Assembly (NCBI GenBank): GCA_963513935.1
Contig: OY740772.1
Coordinates: 13,672,098 to 13,736,097, forward strand
DNA from: Aphrophora alni
Taxonomy: Eukaryota; Arthropoda; Insecta; Hemiptera; Aphrophoridae
Length of the DNA: 64,000 nt
Direction: 5' to 3'
The first letter of the stretch is position 1. Each line of letters begins with the position of its first letter. A program made the translations under genes and the position numbers. This document shows, in pieces, positions 48,801 through 60,105 of this stretch. Under the pieces are notes generated by a model, which saw only the letters and a list, made by a program, of their open reading frames with translations, ran no database searches and was not told the DNA's origin.

Positions 48801-51800
48801 CAGGATTTCCTCACTGAAGACAATCTTCTTAACAGAAGAAAAATTCAGTAGGAATCAGACCAGGGCTTCTTGTCGCTCTATGGCGGTAGTGATTCTCTCT
48901 CGTATATCCAGGATTTCCTCAGTGAAGACAATCTTCTTATCAGAAGAAAAATTCAGTAGGAATCAGACCAGGGATTCTTGTCGCTCTATGGCGGCAATGA
49001 TTCTCTCTCGTATATCCAGGAGTTCCTCACTGAAGACAATTTTCCTAACAGAAGAAAAATTCAGTAGGAATCAGACCAGGGATTCTTGTAGCTCTATGGC
49101 GGCAGTGATTCTCTCTCGTATATCCAGGAGTTCCTCACTGAAGACAATCTTCTTAACAGAAGAAAAATTCAGTAGGAATCAGACCAGGGCTTCTTGTAGC
49201 TCTGTGGTGGCAGTGATTCTCTCTCGTATATCCAGGATTTCCTCAGTGAAGACAATCTTCTTACCAGAAGAAAAATTCAGTAGGAATCAGACCAGGGCTT
49301 CTTGTCGCTATGGTGGCAGTGATTCTCTCTCGTATATCAAGGATTTCTTCACTGAAGACAACCTTCTTAACAGAAAAAAAGTCAGTAGGGATCAGGGATT
49401 CTTGTCGCTCTATGGCGGCAGTGATTCTCTCTCGTATATCCAGGAGTTCCTCACTGAAGACAATCTTCTTAACAGAAGAAAAATTCAGTAGGAATCAGAC
49501 CAGGGCTTCTTGTAGCTCTATGGCGGCAGTGATTCTCTCTCGTATATCCAGGATTTCCTCACTGAAGACAATCTTCTTAACAGAAGAAAATGTCAGTAAG
49601 GATCATCTCAATGCTTCTTGTCGCTATGGCGGTAGTGATTCTCTCTCGTATATCCAGGATTTCCTCAGTGAAGACAATCTTCTTATCAGAAGAAAAATTC
49701 AGTAGGAATCAGACCAGGGATTCTTGTCGCTCTATGGCGGCAATGATTCTCTCTCGTATATCCAGGAGTTCCTCACTGAAGACAATTTTCCTAACAGAAG
49801 AAAAATTCAGTAGGAATCAGACTAGGGATTCTTGTAGCTCTATGGTGGCAGTGATTCTCTCTCGTATATCCAGGAGTTCCTCACTGAAGACAATCTTCTT
49901 AACAGAAGAAAAATTCAGTAGGAATCAGACCAGGGCTTCTTGTAGCTCTATGGTGGCAGTGATTCTCTCTCGTATATCCAGGATTTCCTCACTGAAGACA
50001 ATCTTCTTAACAGAAGAAAAATTCAGTAGGAATCAGACCAGGGCTTCTTGTAGCTCTATGGTGGCAGTGATTCTCTCTCGTATATCCAGGATTTCCTCAG
50101 TGAAGACAATCTTCTTACCAGAAGAAAAATTCAGTAGGAATCAGACCAGGGCTTCTTGTCGCTATGGTGGCAGTGATTCTCTCTCGTATATCAAGGATTT
50201 CTTCACTGAAGACAACCTTCTTAACAGAAAAAAAGTCAGTGGGGATCAGGGATTCTTGTAGCTCTATGGCGGCAGTGATTCTCTCTCGTATATCCAGGAG
50301 TTCCTCACTGAAGACAATCTTCTTAACAGAAGAAAAATTCAGTAGGAATCAGACCAGGGCTTCTTGTAGCTCTATGGTGGCAGTGATTCTCTCTCGTATA
50401 TCCAGGATTTCCTCAGTGAAGACAATCTTCTTACCAGAAGAAAAATTCAGTAGGAATCAGACCAGGGCTTCTTGTCGCTATGGTGGCAGTGATTCTCTCT
50501 CGTATATCAAGGATTTCTTCACTGAAGACAACCTTCTTAACAGAAAAAAAGTCAGTGGGGATCAGGGATTCTTGTAGCTCTATGGCGGCAGTGATTCTCT
50601 CTCGTATATCCAGGAGTTCCTCACTGAAGACAATCTTCTTAACAGAAGAAAAATTCAGTAGGAATCAGACCAGGGCTTCTTGTAGCTCTATGGTGGCAGT
50701 GATTCTCTCTCGTATATCCAGGATTTCCTCAGTGAAGACAATCTTCTTACCAGAAGAAAAATTCAGTAGGAATCAGACCAGGGCTTCTTGTCGCTATGGT
50801 GGCAGTGATTCTCTCTCGTATATCAAGGATTTCTTCACTGAAGACAACCTTCTTAACAGAAAAAAAGTCAGTAGGGATCAGGGATTCTTGTCGCTCTATG
50901 GTGGCAGTGATTCTCTCTCTTATATCCAGGATTTCCTCAGTGAAGACAATCTTCTTAACAGAAGAAAAATTCAGTAGGAATCAGATCAGGACTTCTTGTC
51001 GCTATCGCGGCAGTGATTCTCTCTCGTATATCCAGGATTTCCTCAGTGAAGACAATCTTCTTATCAGAAGAAAAATTCAGTAGGAATCAGACCAGGGATT
51101 CTTGTCGCTATGGCGGCAGTGATTCTCTCTCGTATATCCAGGATTTCCTCACTGAAGACAATCTTCTTAACAGAAGAAAATGTCAGTAAGGATCATCTCA
51201 ATGCTTCTTGTCGCTATGGCGGTAGTGATTCTCTCTCGTATATCCAGGATTTCCTCAGTGAAGACAATCTTCTTATCAGAAGAAAAATTCAGTAGGAATC
51301 AGACCAGGGATTCTTGTCGCTATGGCGGCAGTGATTCTCTCTCGTATATCCAGGATTTCCTCACTGAAGACAATCTTCTTAACAGAAGAAAATGTCAGTA
51401 AGGATCATCTCAATGCTTCTTGTCGCTATGGCGGTAGTGATTCTCTCTCGTATATCCAGGATTTCCTCAGTGAAGACAATCTTCTTATCAGAAGAAAAAT
51501 TCAGTAGGAATCAGACCAGGGCTTCTTGTCGCTATGGCGGCTGTGATTCTCTCTCGTATATCCAGGATTTCCTCAGTGAAGACAATCTTCTTATCAGAAG
51601 AAAAATTTAGTAGAAATCAGACCAGGGCTTCTTGTCGCTATGGCGGCAGTAATTCTCTCTCGTATATCCAGGATTTCCTCACTGAAGACAATCTTCTTAA
51701 CAGAAGAAAATGTCAGTAAGGATCATCTCAATGCTTCTTGTCACTATGGTGGCAGTGATTCTCTCTCGTATATCCAGGATTTCCTCACTGAATACAATCT

Positions 51801-54800
51801 TCTTAACAGAAGAAAATGTCAGTAAGGATCATCTCAATGCTTCTTGTCACTATGGTGGCAGTGATTCTCTCTCGTATATCCAGGATTTCCTCACTGAAGA
51901 CAATCTTCTTAACAGAAGAAAAATTCAGTAGGAATCAGACCAGGGATTCTTGTCACTATGGCGGTAGTGATTCTCTCTCGTATATCCAGGATTTCCTCAG
52001 TGAAGACAATCTTCTTATCAGTAGAAAAATTCAGTAGGAATCAGACCAGGGATTCTTGTCGCTATGGCGGCAGTGATTCTCTCTCGTATATCCAGGATTT
52101 CCTCACTGAAGACAATCTTCTTAACAGAAGAAAAATTCAGTAGGAATCAGATCAGGACTTCTTGTCACTATGGCGGTAGTGATTCTCTCTCGTATATCCA
52201 GGATTTCCTCAGTGAAGACAATCTTCTTATCAGAAGAAAAATTCAGTAGGAATCAGACCAGGGATTCTTGTCGCTATGGCGGCAGTGATTCTCTCTCGTA
52301 TATCCAGGATTTCCTCACTGAAGACAATCTTCTTAACAGAAGAAAATGTCAGTAAGGATCATCTCAATGCTTCTTGTCGCTATGGCGGTAGTGATTCTCT
52401 CTCGTATATCCAGGATTTCCTCAGTGAAGACAATCTTCTTATCAGAAGAAAAATTCAGTAGGAATCAGACCAGGGCTTCTTGTCGCTATGGCGGCAGTGA
52501 TTCTCTCTCGTATATCCAGGATTTCCTCAGTGAAGACAATCTTCTTATCAGAAGAAAAATTTAGTAGAAATCAGACCAGGGCTTCTTGTCGCTATGGCGG
52601 CAGTAATTCTCTCTCGTATATCCAGGATTTCCTCACTGAAGACAATCTTCTTAACAGAAGAAAATGTCAGTAAGGATCATCTCAATGCTTCTTGTCACTA
52701 TGGTGGCAGTGATTCTCTCTCGTATATCCAGGATTTCCTCACTGAAGACAATCTTCTTAACAGAAGAAAATGTCAGTAAGGATCATCTCAATGCTTCTTG
52801 TCACTATGGTGGCAGTGATTCTCTCTCGTATATCCAGGATTTCCTCACTGAAGACAATCTTCTTAACAGAAGAAAATGTCAGTAAGGATCATCTCAATGC
52901 TTCTTGTCACTATGGTGGCAGTGATTCTCTCTCGTATATCCAGGATTTCCTCACTGAAGACAATCTTCTTAACAGAAGAAAATGTCAGTAAGGATCATCT
53001 CAATGCTTCTTGTCACTATGGTGGCAGTGATTCTCTCTCGTATATCCAGGATTTCCTCACTGAAGACAATCTTCTTAACAGAAGAAAATGTCAGTAAGGA
53101 TCATCTCAATGCTTCTTGTCACTATGGTGGCAGTAATTCTCTCTCGTATATCCAGGATTTCCTCACTGAAGACAATCTTCTTAACAGAAGAAAATGTCAG
53201 TAAGGATCATCTCAATGCTTCTTGTCACTATGGTGGCAGTGATTCTCTCTCGTATATCCAGGATTTCCTCACTGAAGACAATCTTCTTAACAGAAGAAAA
53301 TGTCAGTAAGGATCATCTCAATGCTTCTTGTCACTATGGTGGCAGTAATTCTCTCTCGTATATCCAGGATTTCCTCACTGAAGACAATCTTCTTAACAGA
53401 AGAAAATGTCAGTAAGGATCATCTCAATGCTTCTTGTCACTATGGTGGCAGTGATTCTCTCTCGTATATCCAGGATTTCCTCACTGAAGACAATCTTCTT
53501 AACAGAAGAAAATGTCAGTAAGGATCATCTCAATGCTTCTTGTCACTATGGTAGCAGTAATTCTCTCTCGTATATCCAGGATTTCCTCACTGAAGACAAT
53601 CTTCTTAACAGAAGAAAATGTCAGTAAGGATCATCTCAATGCTTCTTGTCACTATGGTGGCAGTAATTCTCTCTCGTATATCCAGGATTTCCTCACTGAA
53701 GACAATCTTCTTAACAGAAGAAAATGTCAGTAAGGATCATCTCAATGCTTCTTGTCACTATGGTGGCAGTGATTCTCTCTCGTATATCCAGGATTTCCTC
53801 ACTGAAGACAATCTTCTTAACAGAAGAAAATGTCAGTAAGGATCATCTCAATGCTTCTTGTCACTATGGTGGCAGTAATTCTCTCTCGTATATCCAGGAT
53901 TTCCTCAGTGAAGACAATCTTCTTATCAGAAGAAAAATTCAGTAGAAATCAGACCAGGGCTTCTTGTCGCTATGGTGGCAGTGATTCTCTCTCGTATATC
54001 CAGGATTTCCTCACTGAAGACAATCTTCTTATCAGAAGAAAAATTCAGTAGAAATCAGACCAGGGCTTCTTGTCGCTATGGTGGCAGTGATTCTCTCTCG
54101 TATATCCAGGATTTCCTCACTGAAGACAATCTTCTTAACAGAAGAAAAATTCAGTAGGAATCAGACTAGGGATTCTTGTCGCTCTATGGTGGCAGTGATT
54201 CTCTCTCGTATATCCAGGATTTCCTCACTGAAGACAATCTTCTTATCAGAAGAAAAATTCAGTAGGAATCAGACCAGGGCTTCTTGTCGCTATGGCGGCA
54301 GTGATTCTCTCTCGTATATCCAGGATTTCCTCAGTGAAGACAATCTTCTTATCAGAAGAAAAATTCAGTAGGAATCAGACCAGGGCTTCTTGTCACTATG
54401 GCGGTAGTGATTCTCTCTCGTATATCCAGGATTTCCTCAGTGAAGACAATCTTCTTATCAGAAGAAAAATTCAGTAGGAATCAGACTAGGGATTCTTGTC
54501 GCTCTATGGCGGCAGTGATTCTCTCTCGTATATCCAGGAGTTCCTCAGTGAAGACATTCTTCTTAACAGAAGAAAAAGTCAGTAAGGATCAGACCAGGGC
54601 TTCTTGTCGCTATGGTGGCAGTGATTCTCTCTTGTATATCAAGGATTTTCCCAGTGAAGAAAATATTCTTAACAGAAGAAAAAGTCAGTAGGGATCAGAT
54701 CAGGGCTTCATGTCGCTATGGCGGTAGTGATTCTCTCGTATTTCCAGGATTTCCTTAGTGAAGACAGTGTTCTTAACAGAAAGAAAAATCAGTATGGATC

Positions 54801-54880
54801 AGGGCTTCTTATCGCTATGAGGGCAGTGATTCTCTCGTAGATCCAGGATTTCCTCAGTGAAGACAATGTTCTAATAGAAG
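45885..54880 (+). repeat. Satellite-like tandem array A, about 85 units of mostly 106 bp
   Basis: The consensus unit contains ATGGCGGCAGTGATTCTC, TCTCGTATATCCAGGATTTC, TCACTGAAGACAATCTTCTT, AACAGAAGAAAAATTCAGTA and GGAATCAGACCAGGGCTTCT. Most units are 106 bp, but 102-bp units (shortened near AAAAAAAGTCAGTAGGGATC) and 108-bp units (GCTCTATGG in place of GCTATGG) occur in blocks. Each unit can form small hairpins (GAAGA-CAA-TCTTC; CTTCT-TAACA-GAAG). The first unit has an expanded (TC)n and the last few units are degenerate, as expected at array edges. No homology to a known satellite can be judged from here. Confidence 0.97.
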
Positions 54881-55150
54881 GAAGTAGAGTGTGCGATACT
54901 TTAGGACAAGATTGGAGTGGGGGATGGTGGGGGCTGGTGGGAGGTGTGGTTGGGCGGGGTTATTGATGGTGGGAGGTTTGGGGGTGGATGGATGTTAGAT
55001 TGTGGGAGGTGTGGTTGTGGATGGTGGGAGGTATGGTGGGAGATGGTGGGAGGTGTGGTGGGATGTGTTGTGGGAGATGATGGGAGGTGTTGTGGGAGTG
55101 GCTGGGGTGTTTGGGTGTGGTGGGAGATGGTGGAAGCTGTAGTGGGAGTG
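54881..55150 (+). repeat. G-rich strand-asymmetric tract with G-quadruplex potential
   Basis: The plus strand is dominated by GGTGGGAGGTGTGGTTG-like and GGGATGGTGGGA-like pieces, with closely spaced G-runs of three to five, especially at 54,918-54,985. It marks the left edge of the unique module and separates it from the degenerate last units of array A. The open frame through it merely encodes Gly/Trp/Val-rich low complexity. Confidence 0.85.
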
Positions 55151-55204
55151 GTTGGATCTTGACGTCACATTTACACTTTGACGATAGTGACGTGAGACCC
55201 TTTA

Positions 55205-56359
55205 GTGTGTTACCCGAAGGCGATCACACTACCGACTGAGCAATCGTGTACTAGCCGAGTAGTCCCTCCACAGGACCCCCAACACCTTCCACCAGAGTGC
55301 ACCACCATAGGTTTTACACAGAATTATATGCCTGTACATTTCGTAGAAGTTTGGACACGTAACCCTTACCCTAAGACGTACCGAGTTTTTCGCGGTCGCG
55401 AAGTACAAAGAAAACTATAATACAATTGTTAACAACGACAAGTCTGTTGGGATAGTTTGCCTAACCTGGATTACTCCTACTGGTGCAAGAGTAAAAATCT
55501 ACAACAAGTTCGTGTGCCAGATTACGAGTCTTGGCGTTAACAAACAAATTGGTAACCACATTGTGGATTTTGTCAACTGTCCAGACTCCAGGTTAAGACA
55601 GAGGTTTCTGTCCCCACTGGGTAAGGACCATGGCATTACAAGATTGGAGGTTACGATCTACAACGGTAGCGGCGACCTTCCTCTGGACAACTGTGTAATG
55701 CTCCTGGAAGACAGCTTAATTTCTTTCCAGGAAACCCAGTTTTACTCTGTTGCCATCCCTAAAATGTGGACGAAATTAGCTGACAGTCTCCAGAACAGTT
55801 GCTGTGTAGTGTACAATAATCTTTTACAATATGCCTACTGGGGAAACAGTAACACGAAGAAGTTAACCGGAGTGCAACTTACTTTACCAAGCGACCAAGA
55901 ACCAGAGGAAAAAAAAAATTAATTACATACTATCTTGCATTTAGTTTTAACTATTTGCCTGTAAATTACTTGGAGATTGTGGAAGATGTCGCTAATAAAG
56001 AACATGTTAGTGTGGTGCAAAAATGCTACATTAAGAGTGGCGAGACATTCTTCTCGAAATCTAGTACTGCTTTCTCGGCGATTTGTAAAGATGTAAGCCT
56101 CGAGAACTGTGGGATGGTTCCAACGAGTAATATTAGTCCACAGATTTTAAGGAAGAGAACGAATGTTACAAACAGGCTACAACCCTACAGTATTAAGGAG
56201 ACAGAACCATTCTCCACCGTTTACCTACTGTCTGCGAAGAAACGAAAACTGGAACTGGAAGAAATTGACTTAAAACGGAGAAAATTGGAATACATGGAAC
56301 ATGCTGCTTCCTTTAAAAGAGGAATACAACGAAATGCAGGAGAAAGAGAAAATTATTAG
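55205..56359 (+). pseudogene. Module gene 1: unrecognised protein, possibly replication-related, broken by two frameshifts
   Basis: Three open segments in different frames (to 55,420; about 55,396-55,921; about 55,920-56,359) appear to be one gene of roughly 380 codons. The first carries HFVEVWTRNPYPKTY, the second VKIYNKFV and HGITRLEVTIYN, the third a highly charged KKRKLELEEIDLKRRKLEY stretch likely to form a coiled coil, near the C-terminus. The transitions fall at a T5 run (55,386-55,390) and an A10 run (55,909-55,918). No ATG opens the first segment, so the true start may be missing or upstream. The YNKF and RLEVT blocks loosely recall replication-initiator proteins of small replicons, but I cannot assign a family. 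It is intronless and richer in GC than the flanks. Confidence 0.6.
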
Positions 56360-56376
56360 GGGGGGCAAGAGAGAGG

Positions 56377-56659
56377 ATGGGCTCATATTTTAACAAGACT
56401 TGGAAGAATTTAGATATACATGCAGACTACCAGGTTTCCGCATTAACCGTTAACACTAAAGCGATATATGCCTTTGTTGGAATACTTGCAGAAAGAGATG
56501 GGAATAAAAGGGTTTACTTTTAAAGGAAAGTACAAATCGTGGCTAATGGAGGTCTACAACGACAAACAAAATTTAACAAAAGAGGGGTTTGTTTTAACCT
56601 CCAACAATGACCTGGACATTGTGCATTTAGCGACAGAAGAAACAATTTTTACATTATGA
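56377..56659 (+). pseudogene. Module gene 2: small unknown protein, one frameshift
   Basis: An ATG at 56,377, only 17 bp after the gene 1 stop, opens a frame beginning MGSYFNKTWKNLDIHADYQV. Near 56,462 the reading passes to another frame (open to 56,659) with PLLEYLQKEMGIKGFTFKGK and DLDIVHLATEETIFTL. The combined product would be about 93 residues. I recognise no domain. The break lies at GATATATG and not at a long homopolymer. Its stop overlaps the start of gene 3. Confidence 0.55.
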
Positions 56660-57087
56660 CGAATGGTCTTACCAGTTTTAATAATCATTCCTTTGCGAAG
56701 ATAGAGCATCTTAAGCTACTAACAGATGCTTGGAAAAACCCAGAAGACTTCCCCTACAACCAGGACGAAGTAGAGCAAATATCCGCCTTTGGCATGCAAG
56801 AAATAAAAAGCAAAGTTATTCCAAGAAAGTGTCGTCGGCTGGAAGAAGGGACAAAATTAGTAGTGTGTGGAATCAAACAAATTGATTACAGACATAAGAA
56901 TCATAAGATCCGTTATATTTTGCAGTTCCAAAATCTAGATGAATTGTATGTTTCGAATTATTGTTTAGAAAGAGAAATAAAAGAGCTAAATGTAGATTTA
57001 AACTATAAATTTAATGTTAAATTGGACAAGATAAAAACCACTGCAATTAAGCACAAAGAAAGAGTTGTTTTCTGTGCTTGTAATTAA
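56656..57087 (+). CDS. Module gene 3: unknown 143-residue protein, intact
   Basis: An intact ATG-to-TAA frame starts inside the preceding stop (ATGA overlap). The protein begins MTNGLTSFNNHSFAKIEHL. Its middle holds IPRKCRRLEEGTKLVVCGIK, followed by RYILQFQNLDELYVSNYCL and a lysine-rich C-terminus ending VVFCACN. The alternation of short hydrophobic and charged runs from residue 60 on would suit a small beta-rich fold such as an OB-fold, but that is inference. It has no signal peptide or membrane segment and no recognised family. A/T-rich sequence with ATAAATAAATAAATG follows the stop and could serve as a polyadenylation region. Confidence 0.72.
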   Translation: MTNGLTSFNNHSFAKIEHLKLLTDAWKNPEDFPYNQDEVEQISAFGMQEIKSKVIPRKCRRLEEGTKLVVCGIKQIDYRHKNHKIRYILQFQNLDELYVSNYCLEREIKELNVDLNYKFNVKLDKIKTTAIKHKERVVFCACN

Positions 57088-57272
57088 AAATAAATAAATA
57101 AATGTTTTAAAATCATATTCTTTGTAATTTGTTACCTCCAATCCACCAAAACTCTTTTTAGTAGAGATGAAGTTATTTGATGTGACCTTGGATTGGTAAC
57201 CGAAACGATGTAGTCGAAAACGACGCGACCCCCCCTTTTTTCTTTTTTACATATATGACGTCGTAACGTTTG

Positions 57273-57338
57273 TTAGGAACCGATTTACCAACCCGTAGAT
57301 ACCATTACCAAGTTTTGGTTGGTAAATCGGTTGCTAAT
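57273..57338. repeat. Hairpin-forming inverted repeat at the right edge of the module
   Basis: AACCGATTTACCAACC at 57,278 is matched by its reverse complement at 57,317, extending to about 20 bp per arm with one mismatch; the spacer is about 22 bp. It lies between module gene 3 and the first unit of array B. It could be a terminal structure, a replication-origin-type stem loop or a transcription end structure; nothing here decides. Confidence 0.85.
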
Positions 57339-57360
57339 AGTCTATTTTAAAGTATAATCT

Positions 57361-60105
57361 TCTTGCTATGGCGGCAGTGATTCTCTCTCGTATATCCTGG
57401 ATTTCCTCACTGAAGACAATGTTCTTAACAGAAGAAAAAGTCAGTAGGGATCAGGGCTTCTTGTCACTATGGCGGCAGTGATTCTCTCTCGTATATCCTG
57501 GATTTCCTCACTGAAGACAATGTTCTTAACAGAAGAAAAAGTCAGTAGGGATCAGGGCTTCTTGTCACTATGGTGGCAGTGATTCTCTCTCGTATATCCT
57601 GGATTTCCTCACTGAAGACAATGTTCTTAACAGAAGAAAAAGTCAGTAGGGATCAGGGCTTCTTGTCACTATGGTGGCAGTGATTCTCTCTCGTATATCC
57701 TGGATTTCCTCACTGAAGACAATGTTCTTAACAGAAGAAAAAGTCAGTAGGGATCAGGGCTTCTTGTCACTATGGTGGCAGTGATTCTCTCTCGTATATC
57801 CTGGATTTCCTCACTGAAGACAATGTTCTTAACAGAAGAAAAAGTCAGTAGGGATCAGGGCTTCTTGTCACTATGGTGGCAGTGATTCTCTCTCGTATAT
57901 CCAGGATTTCCTTAGTGAAGACAATCTTCTTAACAGAAGAAAAAGTCAGTAGGGATCAGGGCTTCTTGTCACTATGGTGGCAGTGATTCTCTCTCGTATA
58001 TCCAGGATTTCCTTAGTGAAGACAATCTTCTTAACAGAAGAAAAAGTCAGTAGGGATCAGGGCTTCTTGTCACTATGGTGGCAGTGATTCTCTCTCGTAT
58101 ATCCAGGATTTCCTTAGTGAAGACAATCTTCTTAACAGAAGAAAAAGTCAGTAGGGATCAGGGCTTCTTGTCACTATGGTGGCAGTGATTCTCTCTCGTA
58201 TATCCTGGATTTCCTCACTGAAGACAATGTTCTTAACAGAAGAAAAAGTCAGTAGGGATCAGGGCTTCTTGTCACTATGGCGGCAGTGATTCTCTCTCGT
58301 ATATCCTGGATTTCCTCACTGAAGACAATGTTCTTAACAGAAGAAAAAGTCAGTAGGGATCAGGGCTTCTTGTCACTATGGTGGCAGTGATTCTCTCTCG
58401 TATATCCTGGATTTCCTCACTGAAGACAATGTTCTTAACAGAAGAAAAAGTCAGTAGGGATCAGGGCTTCTTGTCACTATGGTGGCAGTGATTCTCTCTC
58501 GTATATCCTGGATTTCCTCACTGAAGACAATGTTCTTAACAGAAGAAAAAGTCAGTAGGGATCAGGGCTTCTTGTCACTATGGTGGCAGTGATTCTCTCT
58601 CGTATATCCTGGATTTCCTCACTGAAGACAATGTTCTTAACAGAAGAAAAAGTCAGTAGGGATCAGGGCTTCTTGTCACTATGGTGGCAGTGATTCTCTC
58701 TCGTATATCCTGGATTTCCTCACTGAAGACAATGTTCTTAACAGAAGAAAAAGTCAGTAGGGATCAGGGCTTCTTGTCACTATGGTGGCAGTGATTCTCT
58801 CTCGTATATCCAGGATTTCCTTAGTGAAGACAATCTTCTTAACAGAAGAAAAAGTCAGTAGGGATCAGGGCTTCTTGTCACTATGGTGGCAGTGATTCTC
58901 TCTCGTATATCCAGGATTTCCTTAGTGAAGACAATCTTCTTAACAGAAGAAAAAGTCAGTAGGGATCAGGGCTTCTTGTCACTATGGTGGCAGTGATTCT
59001 CTCTCGTATATCCAGGATTTCCTTAGTGAAGACAATCTTCTTAACAGAAGAAAAAGTCAGTAGGGATCAGGGCTTCTTGTCACTATGGTGGCAGTGATTC
59101 TCTCTCGTATATCCAGGATTTCCTTAGTGAAGACAATCTTCTTAACAGAAGAAAAAGTCAGTAGGGATCAGGGCTTCTTGTCACTATGGTGGCAGTGATT
59201 CTCTCTCGTATATCCAGGATTTCCTTAGTGAAGACAATCTTCTTAACAGAAGAAAAAGTCAGTAGGGATCAGGGCTTCTTGTCACTATGGTGGCAGTGAT
59301 TCTCTCTCGTATATCCAGGATTTCCTTAGTGAAGACAATCTTCTTAACAGAAGAAAAAGTCAGTAGGGATCAGGGCTTCTTGTCACTATGGTGGCAGTGA
59401 TTCTCTCTCGTATATCCAGGATTTCCTTAGTGAAGACAATCTTCTTAACAGAAGAAAAAGTCAGTAGGGATCAGGGCTTCTTGTCACTATGGTGGCAGTG
59501 ATTCTCTCTCGTATATCCAGGATTTCCTTAGTGAAGACAATCTTCTTAACAGAAGAAAAAGTCAGTAGGGATCAGGGCTTCTTGTCACTATGGTGGCAGT
59601 GATTCTCTCTCGTATATCCAGGATTTCCTTAGTGAAGACAATCTTCTTAACAGAAGAAAAAGTCAGTAGGGATCAGGGCTTCTTGTCACTATGGTGGCAG
59701 TGATTCTCTCTCGTATATCCAGGATTTCCTTAGTGAAGACAATCTTCTTAACAGAAGAAAAAGTCAGTAGGGATCAGGGCTTCTTGTCACTATGGTGGCA
59801 GTGATTCTCTCTCGTATATCCAGGATTTCCTTAGTGAAGACAATCTTCTTAACAGAAGAAAAAGTCAGTAGGGATCAGGGCTTCTTGTCACTATGGTGGC
59901 AGTGATTCTCTCTCGTATATCCAGGATTTCCTTAGTGAAGACAATCTTCTTAACAGAAGAAAAAGTCAGTAGGGATCAGGGCTTCTTGTCACTATGGTGG
60001 CAGTGATTCTCTCTCGTATATCCAGGATTTCCTTAGTGAAGACAATCTTCTTAACAGAAGAAAAAGTCAGTAGGGATCAGGGTTTCTTGTCGCTATGGCG
60101 GCACC
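57361..60105 (+). repeat. Tandem array B, about 27 units of 101 bp
   Basis: The units are clearly related to array A (ATGGTGGCAGTGATTCTC, TCTCGTATATCC, AAGAAAAAGTCAGTAGGGAT) but are 101 bp long because the GAATCAGACC segment is shortened to GATC. Two variants occur in uniform blocks: one with CCTGGATTTCCTCACTG and AATGTTCTT, the other with CCAGGATTTCCTTAGTG and AATCTTCTT. The order is about five of the first, three of the second, six of the first, then thirteen of the second. Copies within a block are essentially identical, indicating recent amplification. Confidence 0.96.

Noticed and set aside
46019..54691. Dozens of 60-165-codon open frames starting ATGGCGGCAGTG
   Set aside because: They are the same tandem unit read repeatedly in shifting frames; each ends when a 106-bp unit changes the frame. 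No sign of protein selection.
54917..55162. 81-codon Gly/Trp-rich open frame
   Set aside because: It is a direct translation of the G-rich tract; composition alone explains it.
56360..56370. Bacterial contamination as source of the module
   Set aside because: The module is flanked on both sides by related satellite arrays that continue into animal-type DNA, so it appears integrated; the tight gene spacing alone does not show bacterial origin.
45885..60105. CRISPR-like array of regular repeats
   Set aside because: The repeats are directly abutting with no unique spacers, the unit is over 100 bp, and the context is an animal genome. It is a satellite-type tandem array.
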